Assembly: GCA_963575645.1 (NCBI GenBank)
Contig: OY754465.1
Coordinates: forward strand, 6,696,001 to 6,760,000
Length of the DNA: 64,000 nt
Direction of reading: 5' to 3'
Source: Xanthostigma xanthostigma
Taxonomy: Eukaryota > Arthropoda > Insecta > Raphidioptera > Raphidiidae
Below are positions 41,875 through 55,600 of this stretch, piece after piece (the first letter of the stretch is position 1; the number at the start of each line of letters is the position of its first letter). The notes under the pieces were generated by a model. It did no database searches and was not told where the DNA came from. It was given only the letters and a program-made list of their open reading frames with translations. Position numbers and translations under genes: made by a program.

Positions 41875-42469
41875 CTAGCGGTCCCGTCCGGTTTCACCCG
41901 GGTGTAAAAGAACGAATGGGGAAGGGACGCACATGAGTACACACATTCATATTAGTTTACCGAGATGAATGTTGTGTCCAAATTTCATGATGATCAGAGT
42001 TACCGTTCAAAATTTTTTGTCGATAAAAAGCGTATTTATACTTTTTTTAACTAATATTTTTTTTTAATTTATTAAATAGAATTAAAATAAATTTGAATGT
42101 AAGCCTAAGAAGAAAGCAATGTAGAAAATAAAAAAAAATAAAAATGCATTCGCCCAACGTAGGGCTCGAACCCACGACCCTGGTATTGAACGTCTTGTGC
42201 TTTACCGATTGCGCTAGCCGGCGTTGTATTCTTACATCGCTAATATGAGTATACTTAGTGCATTTCACCTGAATACAAGCTTATTTTTTAGATACATTTG
42301 GAACATTTTTCATTAATGCTCCGCTCCTAATGGTCGTAGCCTGATTTATTATAGCCTATAGCCTTCCTCGAACAAAAAACAAATTTTTTTTCAATTTGAA
42401 CTAGTAGTTCCTGAGATTAGCGCGTTCAAACAAACAAACAAACTCTTCAGCTTTATATATTAGTATAGA
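41875..42469 (-). mobile_element. Helitron with tRNA segment, copy 5 (595 bp)
   Basis: CTAG and hairpin lie at 41875-41905; on the minus strand the 5' end TCTATACTAATATATAAAGC is complete at 42450-42469. The tRNA-like part (about 42151-42226) has T-arm GGTTCGAGCCC, and the anticodon position reads TTC within GTTCAAT. It directly follows another element's tail. Confidence 0.85.
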
Positions 42470-42475
42470 TATAAA

Positions 42476-42575
42476 GATTAGCCATTATTTACCGAGCTCC
42501 CCACGCGACCGCCCCTAATATCTGGCCGCCCCAGGCCCGGGCTTAGTCGGCCCCATGGTAAGTCCGCCTCTGCTG
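42476..42575 (-). mobile_element. hAT-like terminal fragment, GC-rich
   Basis: On the minus strand it starts CAGAGGCGGACTTACCATGG, a form typical of degraded hAT ends, and continues with 'ggccgactaagcccgggc'. No opposite end found. Confidence 0.5.
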
Positions 42576-43215
42576 AGATCGACTATTTCCTGGGAACTGA
42601 AAGATTATTATCAGTGCGGCTGTGTACTGTACTAAAAACAAGTACGGTTGAAATAATAGATTGTGTGTACGTCTGCTCACGAGTCCTTAATCTTACCTTA
42701 GAATATCCTACTTAAATTTAAGCATCTAATGTACGTAACGTAGCGATTACGAAGATGTTACATAATCAGCGGAATATTGATGAAACGACGCAGCTATAAG
42801 ATGACCTGAATACTAAAGATGTTTCCATTTAAACTAATCCTTTGCTCACAGAAAGTGGGTAGAACGCTAGAATTCTAGTAGTGTTTAAAATTGAACAAAA
42901 TCAAATTGTACCTATAGTTTTCTTTTTCGAAAGGCGCTAGGTGTTAATAAAAATCGATTGCTGGGAATATATTAAATCTTAAAAATTCACTATTTTCTGA
43001 TTTTTTCAATAACCTAACCGGGCGCCAAATTTCAACTTTCTAGGTCATCTGAAAGTGGGCTAGGTTTTTGATCTATGTGTCAGAGAGTCAGTCAATATAA
43101 AAATGCCGATTTTTAAACGTTAATATCTCAATAACCGTTTGAGCTGTATTTATGAAATTTGGGGTTCTAGTTGATCTAAGGGGTTTTAATAAATAAACCA
43201 AATTTTATGTGTTTA
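42576..43215. other. Spacer without gene
   Basis: The stretch 43010-43200 ('gtcagagagtcagtcaatata…aatatctcaataaccgtttgagctg') resembles transposon 3' text. Nothing is coding. Confidence 0.45.
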
Positions 43216-43640
43216 TCTATTCTAATATATAAAGCTAAAGAGTTGTTTGGTTGAATGCGCAAATCTCAGGAGCTACTGGTTCAAATTGTTGGATAGCTCA
43301 TTTATCGAGGAAGGATATAGGCTATATAATATCACGCTTCGACCAATAGGAGCGGAGCATCAATGAAAAATGTTGCAAAATGTATCTCAAAAATAACTTC
43401 TATTCAGGCGAAATGTCGTAACTACATATATCAATATTAGGTCGTGCATTCACAAGCCCGGCTCGGTCAGTCGGCAATCGTGGGCTTGAGCCCCACGTTG
43501 GGCGAATATATTAGTTTTTTTTTTTATTTTCCACATTGCTTTCTTCGAAGACTTACATTTAAATTTATTTTAATTTTATTTACGACTAAATGAAAGTAAA
43601 TAAATCTAATTAATAGCTCATTTAAAATTTGTTATAACTA
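43216..43640 (+). mobile_element. Helitron 5' half leading into the satellite array
   Basis: It starts TCTATTCTAATATATAAAGC and follows copies 1 and 2 through CATTTATCGAGGAAGG and the tRNA-like part (43456-43504). That part has lost its anticodon arm but kept the T-arm TTGAGCCCCACGTTGGGCG. Homology to copy 1 runs to about 43640 ('taatagctcattt'), where the satellite begins. No 3' Helitron end is seen in the window. Confidence 0.8.
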
Positions 43641-46600
43641 TAGGTACCCACTTATAGAAAAAGTCATTCTGAATCGATTCCGACCACCCGCAACCTTGTA
43701 TCTCTTTTGGTTTCGGAGATATAGCCAATTTAAACTGTTTAAATTTTTTTACACTTTAAACCGTCATAGCGTCTAAACTAACAGAGATACGAATGTGCGC
43801 TTGGTCCCATTCGATTCAGCGTACTTTTTTCTATAAGACACGTTACTATTAAGCATATCTGAAAAAATTATATATTTTGCCATATATCGCAAAATTTCAA
43901 GTTTTCATATACGTTTTGCAAAACTGCAACTTTTTAAGACACTAAACGACTTTTGGACTGTTCTATACTAACCGAGCTAATAGAAAATTTCAAGCTGAAT
44001 CGATTCCGACCATCCGCAACCCCGTATCACGTTTAGTTATGGAGATATGAGCGTTTATTCATAATATTAGGGAAAAACTTAAAAACGCTGTAGCTTCTAA
44101 ACGACGAAAGATACCGAGACGGGAGTGGTCGGAATCGATTCAGCGCGATTTTTTACATAAGAATAACCTCAGTTGTAAGTCGTATGCGAACATTATGACA
44201 GTGATTTTTGAGTTTTTTTAAAATCGAAAAAAGTAAGAAGGGGGGACCCTTCTTACAAAATTGGAAAATTTTCGAAAAATAAATTCGTTTGATATCATGC
44301 ATACTTATAGAAAAAGTCATTCTGAATCGATTCCGACCACCCGCAACCTTGTATCTCTTTTGGTTTCGGAGATATAGCCAATTTAAACTGTTTAAATTTT
44401 TTTACACTTTAAACCGTCATAGCGTCTAAACTAACAGAGATACGAATGTGCGCTTGGTCCCATTCGATTCAGCGTACTTTTTTCTATAAGACACGTTACT
44501 ATTAAGCATATCTGAAAAAATTATATATTTTGCCTAATATCGCAAAATTTCAAGTTTTCATATGCGTTTTGCAAAACTGCAACTTTTTAAGACACTAAAC
44601 GACTTTTGGACTGTTCTATACTAACCGAGCTAATAGAAAATTTCAAGCTGAATCGATTCCGACCATCCGCAACCCCGTATCACGTTTAGTTTTGGAGATA
44701 TGAGCGGTTTATTCATAATATTAGGGAAAAACTTAAAAACGCTGTAGCTTCTAAACGACGAAAGATACCGAGACGGGAGTAGTCGGAATCGATTCAGCGC
44801 GATTTTTTACATAAGAATAACCTCAGTTGTAAGTCGTATGCGAACATTATGACAGTGATTTTTGAGTTTTTTTAAAATCGAAAAAAGTAAGAAGGGGGGA
44901 CCCTTCTTACAAAATTGGAAAATTTTCGAAAAATAAATTCGTTTGATATCATGCATACTTATAGAAAAAGTCATTCTGAATCGATTCCGACCACCCGCAA
45001 CCTTGTATCTCTTTTGGTTTCGGAGATATAGCCAATTTAAACTGTTTAAATTTTTTTACACTTTAAACCGTCATAGCGTCTAAACTAACAGAGATACGAA
45101 TGTGCGCTTGGTCCCATTCGATTCAGCGTACTTTTTTCTATAAGACACGTTACTATTAAGCATATCTGAAAAAATTATATATTTTGCCTAATATCGCAAA
45201 ATTTCAAGTTTTCATATGCGTTTTGCAAAACTGCAACTTTTTAAGACACTAAACGACTTTTGGACTGTTCTATACTAACCGAGCTAATAGAAAATTTCAA
45301 GCTGAATCGATTCCGACCATCCGCAACCCCGTATCACGTTTAGTTTTTGAGATATGAGCGTTTATTCATAATATTAGGGAAAAACTTAAAAACGCTGTAG
45401 CTTCTAAACGACGAAAGATACCGAGACGGGAGTAGTCGGAATCGATTCAGCGCGATTTTTTACATAAGAATAACCTCAGTTGTAAGTCGTATGCGAACAT
45501 TATGACAGTGATTTTTGAGTTTTTTTAAAATCGAAAAAAGTAAGAAGGGGGGACCCTTCTTACAAAATTGGAAAATTTTCGAAAAATAAATTCGTTTGAT
45601 ATCATGCATACTTATAGAAAAAGTCATTCTGAATCGATTCCGACCACCCGCAACCTTGTATCTCTTTTGGTTTCGGAGATATAGCCAATTTAAACTGTTT
45701 AAATTTTTTTACACTTTAAACCGTCATAGCGTCTAAACTAACAGAGATACGAATGTGCGCTTGGTCCCATTCGATTCAGCGTACTTTTTTCTATAAGACA
45801 CGTTACTATTAAGCATATCTGAAAAAATTATATATTTTGCCTAATATCGCAAAATTTCAAGTTTTCATATGCGTTTTGCAAAACTGCAACTTTTTAAGAC
45901 ACTAAACGACTTTTGGACTGTTCTATACTAACCGAGCTAATAGAAAATTTCAAGCTGAATCGATTCCGACCATCCGCAACCCCGTATCACGTTTAGTTTT
46001 GGAGATATGAGCGGTTTATTCATAATATTAGGGAAAAACTTAAAAACGCTGTAGCTTCTAAACGACGAAAGATACCGAGACGGGAGTAGTCGGAATCGAT
46101 TCAGCGCGATTTTTTACATAAGAATAACCTCAGTTGTAAGTCGTATGCGAACATTATGACAGTGATTTTTGAGTTTTTTTAAAATCGAAAAAAGTAAGAA
46201 GGGGGGACCCTTCTTACAAAATTGGAAAATTTTCGAAAAATAAATTCGTTTGATATCATGCATACTTATAGAAAAAGTCATTCTGAATCGATTCCGACCA
46301 CCCGCAACCTTGTATCTCTTTTGGTTTCGGAGATATAGCCAATTTAAACTGTTTAAATTTTTTTACACTTTAAACCGTCATAGCGTCTAAACTAACAGAG
46401 ATACGAATGTGCGCTTGGTCCCATTCGATTCAGCGTACTTTTTTCTATAAGACACGTTACTATTAAGCATATCTGAAAAAATTATATATTTTGCCTAATA
46501 TCGCAAAATTTCAAGTTTTCATATGCGTTTTGCAAAACTGCAACTTTTTAAGACACTAAACGACTTTTGGACTGTTCTATACTAACCGAGCTAATAGAAA

Positions 46601-49600
46601 ATTTCAAGCTGAATCGATTCCGACCATCCGCAACCCCGTATCACGTTTAGTTTTTGAGATATGAGCGTTTATTCATAATATTAGGGAAAAACTTAAAAAC
46701 GCTGTAGCTTCTAAACGACGAAAGATACCGAGACGGGAGTAGTCGGAATCGATTCAGCGCGATTTTTTACATAAGAATAACCTCAGTTGTAAGTCGTATG
46801 CGAACATTATGACAGTGATTTTTGAGTTTTTTTAAAATCGAAAAAAGTAAGAAGGGGGGACCCTTCTTACAAAATTGGAAAATTTTCGAAAAATAAATTC
46901 GTTTGATATCATGCATACTTATAGAAAAAGTCATTCTGAATCGATTCCGACCACCCGCAACCTTGTATCTCTTTTGGTTTCGGAGATATAGCCAATTTAA
47001 ACTGTTTAAATTTTTTTACACTTTAAACCGTCATAGCGTCTAAACTAACAGAGATACGAATGTGCGCTTGGTCCCATTCGATTCAGCGTACTTTTTTCTA
47101 TAAGACACGTTACTATTAAGCATATCTGAAAAAATTATATATTTTGCCTAATATCGCAAAATTTCAAGTTTTCATATGCGTTTTGCAAAACTGCAACTTT
47201 TTAAGACACTAAACGACTTTTGGACTGTTCTATACTAACCGAGCTAATAGAAAATTTCAAGCTGAATCGATTCCGACCATCCGCAACCCCGTATCACGTT
47301 TAGTTTTGGAGATATGAGCGGTTTATTCATAATATTAGGGAAAAACTTAAAAACGCTGTAGCTTCTAAACGACGAAAGATACCGAGACGGGAGTAGTCGG
47401 AATCGATTCAGCGCGATTTTTTACATAAGAATAACCTCAGTTGTAAGTCGTATGCGAACATTATGACAGTGATTTTTGAGTTTTTTTAAAATCGAAAAAA
47501 GTAAGAAGGGGGGACCCTTCTTACAAAATTGGAAAATTTTCGAAAAATAAATTCGTTTGATATCATGCATACTTATAGAAAAAGTCATTCTGAATCGATT
47601 CCGACCACCCGCAACCTTGTATCTCTTTTGGTTTCGGAGATATAGCCAATTTAAACTGTTTAAATTTTTTTACACTTTAAACCGTCATAGCGTCTAAACT
47701 AACAGAGATACGAATGTGCGCTTGGTCCCATTCGATTCAGCGTACTTTTTTCTATAAGACACGTTACTATTAAGCATATCTGAAAAAATTATATATTTTG
47801 CCAAATATCGCAAAATTTCAAGTTTTCATATGCGTTTTGCAAAACTGCAACTTTTTAAGACACTAAACGACTTTTGGACTGTTCTATACTAACCGAGCTA
47901 ATAGAAAATTTCAAGCTGAATCGATTCCGACCATCCGCAACCCCGTATCACGTTTAGTTTTGGAGATATGAGCGGTTTATTCATAATATTAGGGAAAAAC
48001 TTAAAAACGCTGTAGCTTCTAAACGACGAAAGATACCGAGACGGGAGTAGTCGGAATCGATTCAGCGCGATTTTTTACATAAGAATAACCTCAGTTGTAA
48101 GTCGTATGCGAACATTATGACAGTGATTTTTGAGTTTTTTTAAAATCGAAAAAAGTAAGAAGGGGGGACCCTTCTTACAAAATTGGAAAATTTTCGAAAA
48201 ATAAATTCGTTTGATATCATGCATACTTATAGAAAAAGTCATTCTGAATCGATTCCGACCACCCGCAACCTTGTATCTCTTTTGGTTTCGGAGATATAGC
48301 CAATTTAAACTGTTTAAATTTTTTTACACTTTAAACCGTCATAGCGTCTAAACTAACAGAGATACGAATGTGCGCTTGGTCCCATTCGATTCAGCGTACT
48401 TTTTTCTATAAGACACGTTACTATTAAGCATATCTGAAAAAATTATATATTTTGCCAAATATCGCAAAATTTCAAGTTTTCATATGCGTTTTGCAAAACT
48501 GCAACTTTTTAAGACACTAAACGACTTTTGGACTGTTCTATACTAACCGAGCTAATAGAAAATTTCAAGCTGAATCGATTCCGACCATCCGCAACCCCGT
48601 ATCACGTTTAGTTTTGGAGATATGAGCGGTTTATTCATAATATTAGGGAAAAACTTAAAAACGCTGTAGCTTCTAAACGACAAAAGATACCGAGACGGGA
48701 GTGGTCGGAATCGATTCAGCGCGATTTTTTACATAAGAATAACCTCAGTTGTAAGTCGTATGCGAACATTATGACAGTGATTTTTGAGTTTTTTTAAAAT
48801 CGAAAAAAGTAAGAAGGGGGGACCCTTCTTACAAAATTGGAAAATTTTCGAAAAATAAATTCGTTTGATATCATGCATAAATATAGAAAAAGTCATTCTG
48901 AATCGATTCCGACCACCCGCAACCTTGTATCTCTTTTGGTTTCGGAGATATAGCCAATTTAAACTGTTTAAATTTTTTTACACTTTAAACCGTCATAGCG
49001 TCTAAACTAACAGAGATACGAATGTGCGCTTGGTCCCATTCGATTCAGCGTACTTTTTTCTATAAGACACGTTACTATTAAGCATATCTGAAAAAATTAT
49101 ATATTTTGCCAAATATCGCAAAATTTCAAGTTTTCATATGCGTTTTGCAAAACTGCAACTTTTTAAGACACTAAACGACTTTTGGACTGTTCTATACTAA
49201 CCGAGCTAATAGAAAATTTCAAGCTGAATCGATTCCGACCATCCGCAACCCCGTATCACGTTTAGTTTTGGAGATATGAGCGGTTTATTCATAATATTAG
49301 GGAAAAACTTAAAAACGCTGTAGCTTCTAAACGACGAAAGATACCGAGACGGGAGTAGTCGGAATCGATTCAGCGCGATTTTTTACATAAGAATAACCTC
49401 AGTTGTAAGTCGTATGCGAACATTATGACAGTGATTTTTGAGTTTTTTTAAAATCGAAAAAAGTAAGAAGGGGGGACCCTTCTTACAAAATTGGAAAATT
49501 TTCGAAAAATAAATTCGTTTGATATCATGCATACTTATAGAAAAAGTCATTCTGAATCGATTCCGACCACCCGCAACCTTGTATCTCTTTTGGTTTCGGA

Positions 49601-52600
49601 GATATAGCCAATTTAAACTGTTTAAATTTTTTTACATTTTAAACCGTCATAGCGTCTAAACTAACAGAGATACGAATGTGCGCTTGGTCCCATTCGATTC
49701 AGCGTACTTTTTTCTATAAGACACGTTACTATTAAGCATATCTGAAAAAATTATATATTTTGCCTAATATCGCAAAATTTCAAGTTTTCATATGCGTTTT
49801 GCAAAACTGCAACTTTTTAAGACACTAAACGACTTTTGGACTGTTCTATACTAACCGAGCTAATAGAAAATTTCAAGCTGAATCGATTCCGACCATCCGC
49901 AACCCCGTATCACGTTTAGTTTTGGAGATATGAGTGTTTATTCATAATATTAGGGAAAAACTTAAAAACGCTGTAGCTTCTAAACGACGAAAGATACCGA
50001 GACGGGAGTAGTCGGAATCGATTCAGCGCGATTTTTTACATAAGAATAACCTCAGTTGTAAGTCGTATGCGAACATTATGACAGTGATTTTTGAGTTTTT
50101 TTAAAATCGAAAAAGTAAGAAGGGGGGACCCTTCTTACAAAATTGGAAAATTTTCGAAAAATAAATTCGTTTGATATCATGCATACTTATAGAAAAAGTC
50201 ATTCTGAATCGATTCCGACCACCCGCAACCTTGTATCTCTTTTGGTTTCGGAGATATAGCCAATTTAAACTGTTTAAATTTTTTTACATTTTAAACCGTC
50301 ATAGCGTCTAAACTAACAGAGATACGAATGTGCGCTTGGTCCCATTCGATTCAGCGTACTTTTTTCTATAAGACACGTTATTAAGCATATCTGAAAAAAT
50401 TATATATTTTGCCTAATATCGCAAAATTTCAAGTTTTCATATGCGTTTTGCAAAACTGCAACTTTTTAGACACTAAACGACTTTTGGACTGTTCTATACT
50501 AACCGAGCTAATAGAAAATTTCAAGCTGAATCGATTCCGACCATCCGCAACCCCGTATCACGTTTAGTTTTGGAGATATGAGCGTTTATTCATAATATTA
50601 GGGAAAAACTTAAAAACGCTGTAGCTTCTAAACGACGAAAGATACCGAGACGGGAGTAGTCGGAATCGATTCAGCGCGATTTTTTACATAAGAATAACCT
50701 CAGTTGTAAGTCGTATGCGAACATTATGACAGTGATTTTTGAGTTTTTTTAAAATCGAAAAAAGTAAGAAGGGGGGACCCTTCTTACAAAATTGGAAAAT
50801 TTTCGAAAAATAAATTCGTTTGATATCATGCATACTTATAGAAAAAGTCATTCTGAATCGATTCCGACCACCCGCAACCTTGTATCTCTTTTGGTTTCGG
50901 AGATATAGCCAATTTAAACTGTTTAAATTTTTTTACACTTTAAACCGTCATAGCGTCTAAACTAACAGAGATACGAATGTGCGCTTGGTCCCATTCGATT
51001 CAGCGTACTTTTTTCTATAAGACACGTTACTATTAAGCATATCTGAAAAAATTATATATTTTGCCTAATATCGCAAAATTTCAAGTTTTCATATGCGTTT
51101 TGCAAAACTGCAACTTTTTAAGACACTAAACGACTTTTGGACTGTTCTATACTAACCGAGCTAATAGAAAATTTCAAGCTGAATCGATTCCGACCATCCG
51201 CAACCCCGTATCACGTTTAGTTTTTGAGATATGAGCGTTTATTCATAATATTAGGGAAAAACTTAAAAACGCTGTAGCTTCTAAACGACGAAAGATACCG
51301 AGACGGGAGTAGTCGGAATCGATTCAGCGCGATTTTTTACATAAGAATAACCTCAGTTGTAAGTCGTATGCGAACATTATGACAGTGATTTTTGAGTTTT
51401 TTTAAAATCGAAAAAAGTAAGAAGGGGGGACCCTTCTTACAAAATTGGAAAATTTTCGAAAAATAAATTCGTTTGATATCATGCATACTTATAGAAAAAG
51501 TCATTCTGAATCGATTCCGACCACCCGCAACCTTGTATCTCTTTTGGTTTCGGAGATATAGCCAATTTAAACTGTTTAAATTTTTTTACACTTTAAACCG
51601 TCATAGCGTCTAAACTAACAGAGATACGAATGTGCGCTTGGTCCCATTCGATTCAGCGTACTTTTTTCTATAAGACACGTTACTATTAAGCATATCTGAA
51701 AAAATTATATATTTTGCCAAATATCGCAAAATTTCAAGTTTTCATATGCGTTTTGCAAAACTGCAACTTTTTAAGACACTAAACGACTTTTGGACTGTTC
51801 TATACTAACCGAGCTAATAGAAAATTTCAAGCTGAATCGATTCCGACCATCCGCAACCCCGTATCACGTTTAGTTTTGGAGATATGAGCGGTTTATTCAT
51901 AATATTAGGGAAAAACTTAAAAACGCTGTAGCTTCTAAACGACGAAAGATACCGAGACGGGAGTAGTCGGAATCGATTCAGCGCGATTTTTTACATAAGA
52001 ATAACCTCAGTTGTAAGTCGTATGCGAACATTATGACAGTGATTTTTGAGTTTTTTTAAAATCGAAAAAAGTAAGAAGGGGGGACCCTTCTTACAAAATT
52101 GGAAAATTTTCGAAAAATAAATTCGTTTGATATCATGCATACTTATAGAAAAAGTCATTCTGAATCGATTCCGACCACCCGCAACCTTGTATCTCTTTTG
52201 GTTTCGGAGATATAGCCAATTTAAACTGTTTAAATTTTTTTACACTTTAAACCGTCATAGCGTCTAAACTAACAGAGATACGAATGTGCGCTTGGTCCCA
52301 TTCGATTCAGCGTACTTTTTTCTATAAGACACGTTACTATTAAGCATATCTGAAAAAATTATATATTTTGCCAAATATCGCAAAATTTCAAGTTTTCATA
52401 TGCGTTTTGCAAAACTGCAACTTTTTAAGACACTAAACGACTTTTGGACTGTTCTATACTAACCGAGCTAATAGAAAATTTCAAGCTGAATCGATTCCGA
52501 CCATCCGCAACCCCGTATCACGTTTAGTTTTGGAGATATGAGCGGTTTATTCATAATATTAGGGAAAAACTTAAAAACGCTGTAGCTTCTAAACGACGAA

Positions 52601-55600
52601 AGATACCGAGACGGGAGTAGTCGGAATCGATTCAGCGCGATTTTTTACATAAGAATAACCTCAGTTGTAAGTCGTATGCGAACATTATGACAGTGATTTT
52701 TGAGTTTTTTTAAAATCGAAAAAAGTAAGAAGGGGGGACCCTTCTTACAAAATTGGAAAATTTTCGAAAAATAAATTCGTTTGATATCATGCATACTTAT
52801 AGAAAAAGTCATTCTGAATCGATTCCGACCACCCGCAACCTTGTATCTCTTTTGGTTTCGGAGATATAGCCAATTTAAACTGTTTAAATTTTTTTACACT
52901 TTAAACCGTCATAGCGTCTAAACTAACAGAGATACGAATGTGCGCTTGGTCCCATTCGATTCAGCGTACTTTTTTCTATAAGACACGTTACTATTAAGCA
53001 TATCTGAAAAAATTATATATTTTTCCAAATATCGCAAAATTTCAAGTTTTCATATGCGTTTTGCAAAACTGCAACTTTTTAAGACACTAAACGACTTTTG
53101 GACTGTTCTATACTAACCGAGCTAATAGAAAATTTCAAGCTGAATCGATTCCGACCATCCGCAACCCCGTATCACGTTTAGTTTTGGAGATATGAGCGGT
53201 TTATTCATAATATTAGGGAAAAACTTAAAAACGCTGTAGCTTCTAAACGACGAAAGATACCGAGACGGGAGTAGTCGGAATCGATTCAGCGCGATTTTTT
53301 ACATAAGAATAACCTCAGTTGTAAGTCGTATGCGAACATTATGACAGTGATTTTTGAGTTTTTTTAAAATCGAAAAAAGTAAGAAGGGGGGACCCTTCTT
53401 ACAAAATTGGAAAATTTTCGAAAAATAAATTCGTTTGATATCATGCATACTTATAGAAAAAGTCATTCTGAATCGATTCCGACCACCCGCAACCTTGTAT
53501 CTCTTTTGGTTTCGGAGATATAGCCAATTTAAACTGTTTAAATTTTTTTACACTTTAAACCGTCATAGCGTCTAAACTAACAGAGATACGAATGTGCGCT
53601 TGGTCCCATTCGATTCAGCGTACTTTTTTCTATAAGACACGTTACTATTAAGCATATCTGAAAAAATTATATATTTTGCCAAATATCGCAAAATTTCAAG
53701 TTTTCATATGCGTTTTGCAAAACTGCAACTTTTTAAGACACTAAACGACTTTTGGACTGTTCTATACTAACCGAGCTAATAGAAAATTTCAAGCTGAATC
53801 GATTCCGACCATCCGCAACCCCGTATCACGTTTAGTTTTGGAGATATGAGCGGTTTATTCATAATATTAGGGAAAAACTTAAAAACGCTGTAGCTTCTAA
53901 ACGACGAAAGATACCGAGACGGGAGTAGTCGGAATCGATTCAGCGCGATTTTTTACATAAGAATAACCTCAGTTGTAAGTCGTATGCGAACATTATGACA
54001 GTGATTTTTGAGTTTTTTTAAAATCGAAAAAAGTAAGAAGGGGGGACCCTTCTTACAAAATTGGAAAATTTTCGAAAAATAAATTCGTTTGATATCATGC
54101 ATACTTATAGAAAAAGTCATTCTGAATCGATTCCGACCACCCGCAACCTTGTATCTCTTTTGGTTTCGGAGATATAGCCAATTTAAACTGTTTAAATTTT
54201 TTTACACTTTAAACCGTCATAGCGTCTAAACTAACAGAGATACGAATGTGCGCTTGGTCCCATTCGATTCAGCGTACTTTTTTCTATAAGACACGTTACT
54301 ATTAAGCATATCTGAAAAAATTATATATTTTGCCAAATATCGCAAAATTTCAAGTTTTCATATGCGTTTTGCAAAACTGCAACTTTTTAAGACACTAAAC
54401 GACTTTTGGACTGTTCTATACTAACCGAGCTAATAGAAAATTTCAAGCTGAATCGATTCCGACCATCCGCAACCCCGTATCACGTTTAGTTTTGGAGATA
54501 TGAGCGGTTTATTCATAATATTAGGGAAAAACTTAAAAACGCTGTAGCTTCTAAACGACGAAAGATACCGAGACGGGAGTAGTCGGAATCGATTCAGCGC
54601 GATTTTTTACATAAGAATAACCTCAGTTGTAAGTCGTATGCGAACATTATGACAGTGATTTTTGAGTTTTTTTAAAATCGAAAAAAGTAAGAAGGGGGGA
54701 CCCTTCTTACAAAATTGGAAAATTTTCGAAAAATAAATTCGTTTGATATCATGCATACTTATAGAAAAAGTCATTCTGAATCGATTCCGACCACCCGCAA
54801 CCTTGTATCTCTTTTGGTTTCGGAGATATAGCCAATTTAAACTGTTTAAATTTTTTTACACTTTAAACCGTCATAGCGTCTAAACTAACAGAGATACGAA
54901 TGTGCGCTTGGTCCCATTCGATTCAGCGTACTTTTTTCTATAAGACACGTTACTATTAAGCATATCTGAAAAAATTATATATTTTTCCAAATATCGCAAA
55001 ATTTCAAGTTTTCATATGCGTTTTGCAAAACTGCAACTTTTTAAGACACTAAACGACTTTTGGACTGTTCTATACTAACCGAGCTAATAGAAAATTTCAA
55101 GCTGAATCGATTCCGACCATCCGCAACCCCGTATCACGTTTAGTTTTGGAGATATGAGCGGTTTATTCATAATATTAGGGAAAAACTTAAAAACGCTGTA
55201 GCTTCTAAACGACGAAAGATACCGAGACGGGAGTAGTCGGAATCGATTCAGCGCGATTTTTTACATAAGAATAACCTCAGTTGTAAGTCGTATGCGAACA
55301 TTATGACAGTGATTTTTGAGTTTTTTTAAAATCGAAAAAAGTAAGAAGGGGGGACCCTTCTTACAAAATTGGAAAATTTTCGAAAAATAAATTCGTTTGA
55401 TATCATGCATACTTATAGAAAAAGTCATTCTGAATCGATTCCGACCACCCGCAACCTTGTATCTCTTTTGGTTTCGGAGATATAGCCAATTTAAACTGTT
55501 TAAATTTTTTTACACTTTAAACCGTCATAGCGTCTAAACTAACAGAGATACGAATGTGCGCTTGGTCCCATTCGATTCAGCGTACTTTTTTCTATAAGAC

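Noticed and set aside
41578-42226. tRNA-like segments considered as working tRNA genes
   Set aside because: Acceptor and anticodon stems do not pair properly and all sit at the same place in Helitron copies, so they are captured pseudo-tRNAs.
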